Assembly (NCBI GenBank): GCA_022414725.1
Contig: CM039463.1
Span: forward strand, 77,383,758 to 77,447,757
Source of the DNA: Microglena sp. YARC
Lineage: Eukaryota > Chlorophyta > Chlorophyceae > Chlamydomonadales > Chlamydomonadaceae
Direction of reading: 5' to 3'
DNA: 64,000 bases
The notes below the pieces were generated by a model. The model saw nothing but the letters and a program-made list of their open reading frames with translations, had not been told where the DNA came from and did not search any database. How positions within the stretch are numbered: position 1 is the first letter of the stretch; every line of letters starts with the position of its first letter. Below are positions 61,693 to 64,000 of this stretch, piece after piece. The translations under genes and the position numbers were made by a program.

Positions 61693-62004
61693 TTAGCACA
61701 TATCGAAGGCGAAGCCATACTTGAGAGGCTTGGATAGGTCAGTTGCCTGCACTTGCAAGCCTCCAGCAATCGTTTCGCCTGAGGTGAGCTTCGTCTCGTA
61801 CAGGGCACTCAACACACCGGCGGTGTCAATCTTGAGCTTGGCCAGAGCACCACTAGATAGTTTCTTGGAGTAGCCAATGGTGAAGGTGGTGTCAGAAGTA
61901 GCCAGCTTGCGAACGATCTCAGCACCAACGATGGAGGTGCTGGTGACATTGTGTGCGTAGGAGATCTTGGCGGTGGTGGCCTTGTCGGCAAGGAAGGCAG
62001 CAAC
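61693..62004 (-). CDS. VDAC: VDAC/mitochondrial porin, terminal exon
   Basis: Minus strand: acceptor CTTCAG at 62005-62010 before GTTGCTGCC; 103 codons and TAA at 61693-61695. Alternating beta-strand pattern VAAFLADKATTAKISYAH, VGAEIVRKLATSDTTFTIGY, LSSGALAKLKIDTAGVLSAL, YETKLTSGETIAGGLQVQAT, ending PLKYGFAFDMC. This is the C-terminal third of the 19-strand outer-membrane beta-barrel that passes metabolites and ATP/ADP; the full family length is about 280 residues. It joins in phase 0 to the exon at 62485-62559. Earlier exons lie right of the window. Confidence 0.88.
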   Translation of the reverse strand, partial: VAAFLADKATTAKISYAHNVTSTSIVGAEIVRKLATSDTTFTIGYSKKLSSGALAKLKIDTAGVLSALYETKLTSGETIAGGLQVQATDLSKPLKYGFAFDMC

Positions 62005-62484
62005 CTGAAGGCAGATGGTGGGCTTCGATGTCAAAATGTATGTTTGTTACAGTCCAGGGATAGGCCAAATTGGCTAAAGGGACTTGCCAACTCGTGACAG
62101 GAAGGGCTAAAAAGAAACAAACCTAAACCCTAAACCCTAAAAACTTTGACCCCCTCCTCCACCCGCAAACCATCTCATCTCTGTCCATCCCACTATGTGA
62201 CTCGACCCCCACCCTTCACCCCCATTGTCTATCTCTTTTCCTTGGTAGAGTCACAAATAAAATCTGGAAGGACAGGTGGTTTGCCCCATTGCAGTCAAAC
62301 AGGCTGATACCCTCAACCTCACACCTTGTAATAAGGCAAACGATTTATTTGATTTATATAAATTTGTGGTTGGCCCCGTTTCGATCAAACGGGCTGGTCC
62401 CCTCACCCTCACACCTTGTAATAAGGCTTACCAATTATTTTTGTAATAAGGCATACTATTTATATTATTTATGGACAAAATCAC
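62005..62484 (-). repeat. VDAC intron with element A fragment and a duplicated module
   Basis: 62038-62125 is a plus-oriented fragment of element A. CCTCACACCTTGTAATAAGG with its 60-base surroundings (GTCAAACAGGCTGATACCCT / ATCAAACGGGCTGGTCCCCT) is duplicated at 62295 and 62390. Confidence 0.75.
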
Positions 62485-62559
62485 CTGAAAGTCAGGGGCA
62501 GCGTAGCCAACACTGATGTTGTACTTGGTCAGGACAGACTTGCTGGTGTTATAAGCGCA
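62485..62559 (-). CDS. VDAC: VDAC/mitochondrial porin, penultimate exon
   Basis: Minus strand: acceptor ACATAG before TGCGCTTAT, donor TTTCAG/GTGATT at 62483-62484; 75 bases, 25 codons, phase 0 at both ends. Reads CAYNTSKSVLTKYNISVGYA, APDFQ, which matches the strand F-D-T-x-S-x-x-x-T-K-Y-N-x-G of plant and algal VDACs. Fragmentary copies of its first half lie at 62815-62867 and 63022-63061. Confidence 0.85.
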
Positions 62560-62714
62560 CTATGTAGGGAAGTGAGGGAGGTGGTGGAAGAATTAGTGAG
62601 TGGGGTGGGGATATTAGTGAGGGAGGTGTGGGAAGCTTGGGGGCTAGGGGGGTTGAGGTGGGTGAAACCTGGTGGTGGTGGTGGTGTGTGGGGTGGGTGT
62701 GTGTGTGTGTGGGG

Positions 62715-62757
<43 letters not shown>

Positions 62758-64000
62758 TGGGGGGGGGGGGGGGGGGGGGGGGGGCTTATGCAAAACAGCT
62801 TGAAGAGCAGATGGACCAATGTTGTACTTGGCCAGGACATAATTACTGGTGTCATAAGAGCACTACGGAGAGAAGTGAGGGAGGTGGTGAGGGAGGAGGT
62901 AAGGGAGATGGTGGTGGTATTAGTGAGTGGTTTACTTGGGGGAGGTGGTGAGGGAGGTGGTGAAGGAGGTGGTGAAGGAGGTGGGGGAGGTGGTGGCTGG
63001 GGGTATTAGTGAGTGGTTTACTTGGAGGTCAGGACATAACTACTGGTGTCATAAGAGCACTACGCAGAGAAGTGAGGGAGGTGGTGGAGGTAATAGTAAG
63101 TGGTTTAGTTGGGGGAGGTCCGTAGGTGGTGAGGGAGGTGGTGAGGGAGGAGGTTAGGGAGGTGGTGATTGTGGTGGTGAGGGAGGTGGTGGGGGTAGTA
63201 GTAAACGGTTTAATTGGGGTAGGTGGTGAGGAAGGTGGTGAGGGAGGAGGTGAGGGAGGTGGCGAGGGAGGAGGTGGTGGGGATATTAGTAAGTGGTTTA
63301 CTTGGGGGAGGTGGTGAGGGAGGAGGTGAGGGAGGTGGCGAGGGAGGGAGTGGTGGGGGTATTAGTAAGTGGTTTACTTGGGGAGGTGGTGAGGGAGGAG
63401 GTGAGGGAGGTGGCGAGGGAGGAGGTGGTGGGGGTATTAGTAAGTGGTTTACTTGGGGGAGGTGGTGAGGGAGGAGGTCAGGGAGGTGGCTAGGAGGAGG
63501 TGGGGGAGGTGTGGGGGTATTAGCAGGGATCGGCAATATGATATCATATGATATCATGTCATCATATGATATCATATGATGCCGGCGGTCTGACTAGGTA
63601 ACTTTGGCCTGGGGCATCAAATAATATGATATAAAATCATATGATTTAGTGATTTAAAATCATATGATATCATACTCGTCTTTGGTCAACATCATATGAT
63701 TTGCCGTTCCCTAGGTATTAGTGAGTGGTTTACTTGGGGGAGGTGGTGAGGGTGGTGGTGATGGAGGTGGTGATGGAGGAGGTGAGGGAGGTGGCAAGGG
63801 AGTTGGGGGAGATGTGTGTGGGGGGTATTAGTGAGTGGTTTACTTGGGGGAGGTGGTGAGGGAGGAGATGATGGTGGTGGTGAGGGAGGAGGTGAGGGAG
63901 GTGGTGGGGTTGTTAGTGAGTATTTTACTTGGGGGAGGTGGTGAGGGAGGTGGTGAGGGAGGTGGTGAGCGAGGTGGTGAGGGAGATGGTGGTGGTATTA
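62560..64000 (-). repeat. GGTGGTGAGGGAGG array with acceptor-edge copies of the VDAC exon
   Basis: Units of GGTGGTGAGGGAGGTGGTG, GTATTAGTAAGTGGTTTACT, TGGGGG, about 90-120 bases, run to the window end. At 62815-62867 (GTTGTACTTGGCCAGGACAT, AATTACTGGTGTCATAAGAG, CACTACGG) and 63022-63061 the minus strand repeats the acceptor and first 25-45 bases of the exon with changes (YDTSNYVLAKYNI, YDTSSYVLT). They lack the exon's end and would not be functional exons. Confidence 0.9.
63525..63712. mobile_element. 188-bp palindromic AT-rich insertion (MITE-like)
   Basis: Ends AGGGATCGGCAA and TTGCCGTTCCCT form terminal inverted repeats (one mismatch). The interior is made of ATATGATATCATATGAT palindromes with a GC-rich centre. 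It interrupts the GGTGGTGAGGGAGG array between two TATTAG motifs. No coding capacity. Confidence 0.7.

Overview
This window joins two very different kinds of DNA across an assembly gap of exactly 1,000 N (34384-35383). The left part (1-34383) is gene-rich, shows no introns that I can see, and looks like a giant (nucleocytoplasmic large DNA, NCLDV) virus of a protist or alga, most simply an endogenous or integrated copy. The right part (35384-64000) is a eukaryotic nuclear genome with short exons set in very large, low-complexity introns. It includes the last two recognisable exons of a mitochondrial porin (VDAC), the terminal exon of a serine peptidase of the acylaminoacyl-peptidase type, and a LINE-type reverse transcriptase remnant. 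My guess is a unicellular green alga (prasinophyte-like host), but this is an unverified inference.

Left half, in order: two frameshifted unknown genes (0.6-1.8 kb); an F-box/leucine-rich-repeat gene (2.4-3.3 kb); an LRAT/NlpC-P60-like protein on the minus strand (3.6-4.2 kb) with a paralogue at 7.8-8.4 kb; a P-loop ATPase on the minus strand (7.1-7.5 kb); a two-knuckle zinc protein (8.6-9.3 kb); a caspase-fold protein that seems to lack its catalytic cysteine (9.5-10.3 kb); an RCC1-repeat remnant (10.9-11.3 kb); a 953-residue fibre-like protein ending in an intramolecular chaperone (peptidase S74) domain (11.7-14.6 kb); an archaeo-eukaryotic primase fused to a UL9/origin-binding-protein-like SF2 helicase (16.9-19.3 kb), preceded by palindrome-bearing direct repeats; a decaying triplication with T5orf172 (GIY-YIG-like) modules (20.1-23.2 kb); a CxxC zinc-ribbon gene on the minus strand (23.4-23.7 kb); fibre-gene fragments; a DUF2177-like membrane protein (29.9-30.3 kb); and a coiled-coil gene on the minus strand (31.3-32.5 kb). 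Many of these are interrupted by one-base shifts, several of them in homopolymer runs. The cause is either unpolished long-read sequence or decay of an integrated virus. A small inverted-repeat element (TIR core AATGGGCGTTCC) recurs at 3.4-26 kb and only there.

Right half: several minus-strand exons (44.5, 48.8, 54.7, 56.6 kb; weaker candidates at 47.2 and 51.8 kb) may belong to one long gene. Further right are a possible first exon of a membrane protein (58.9-59.1 kb) and the VDAC exons (61.7-62.6 kb). The striking feature is that the intron minisatellites repeatedly carry copies of the edge of the neighbouring exon together with its splice site: acceptor-edge copies pile up on the acceptor side and donor-edge copies on the donor side. 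I regard this as the most novel pattern in the window. A different interspersed repeat (TACATACA plus a GGCTAAAGGGACTTGCC core) is scattered only through the right half.

The halves share no repeat family that I can see, so whether the gap is a true virus-host junction or a scaffolding chimera is the main open question.
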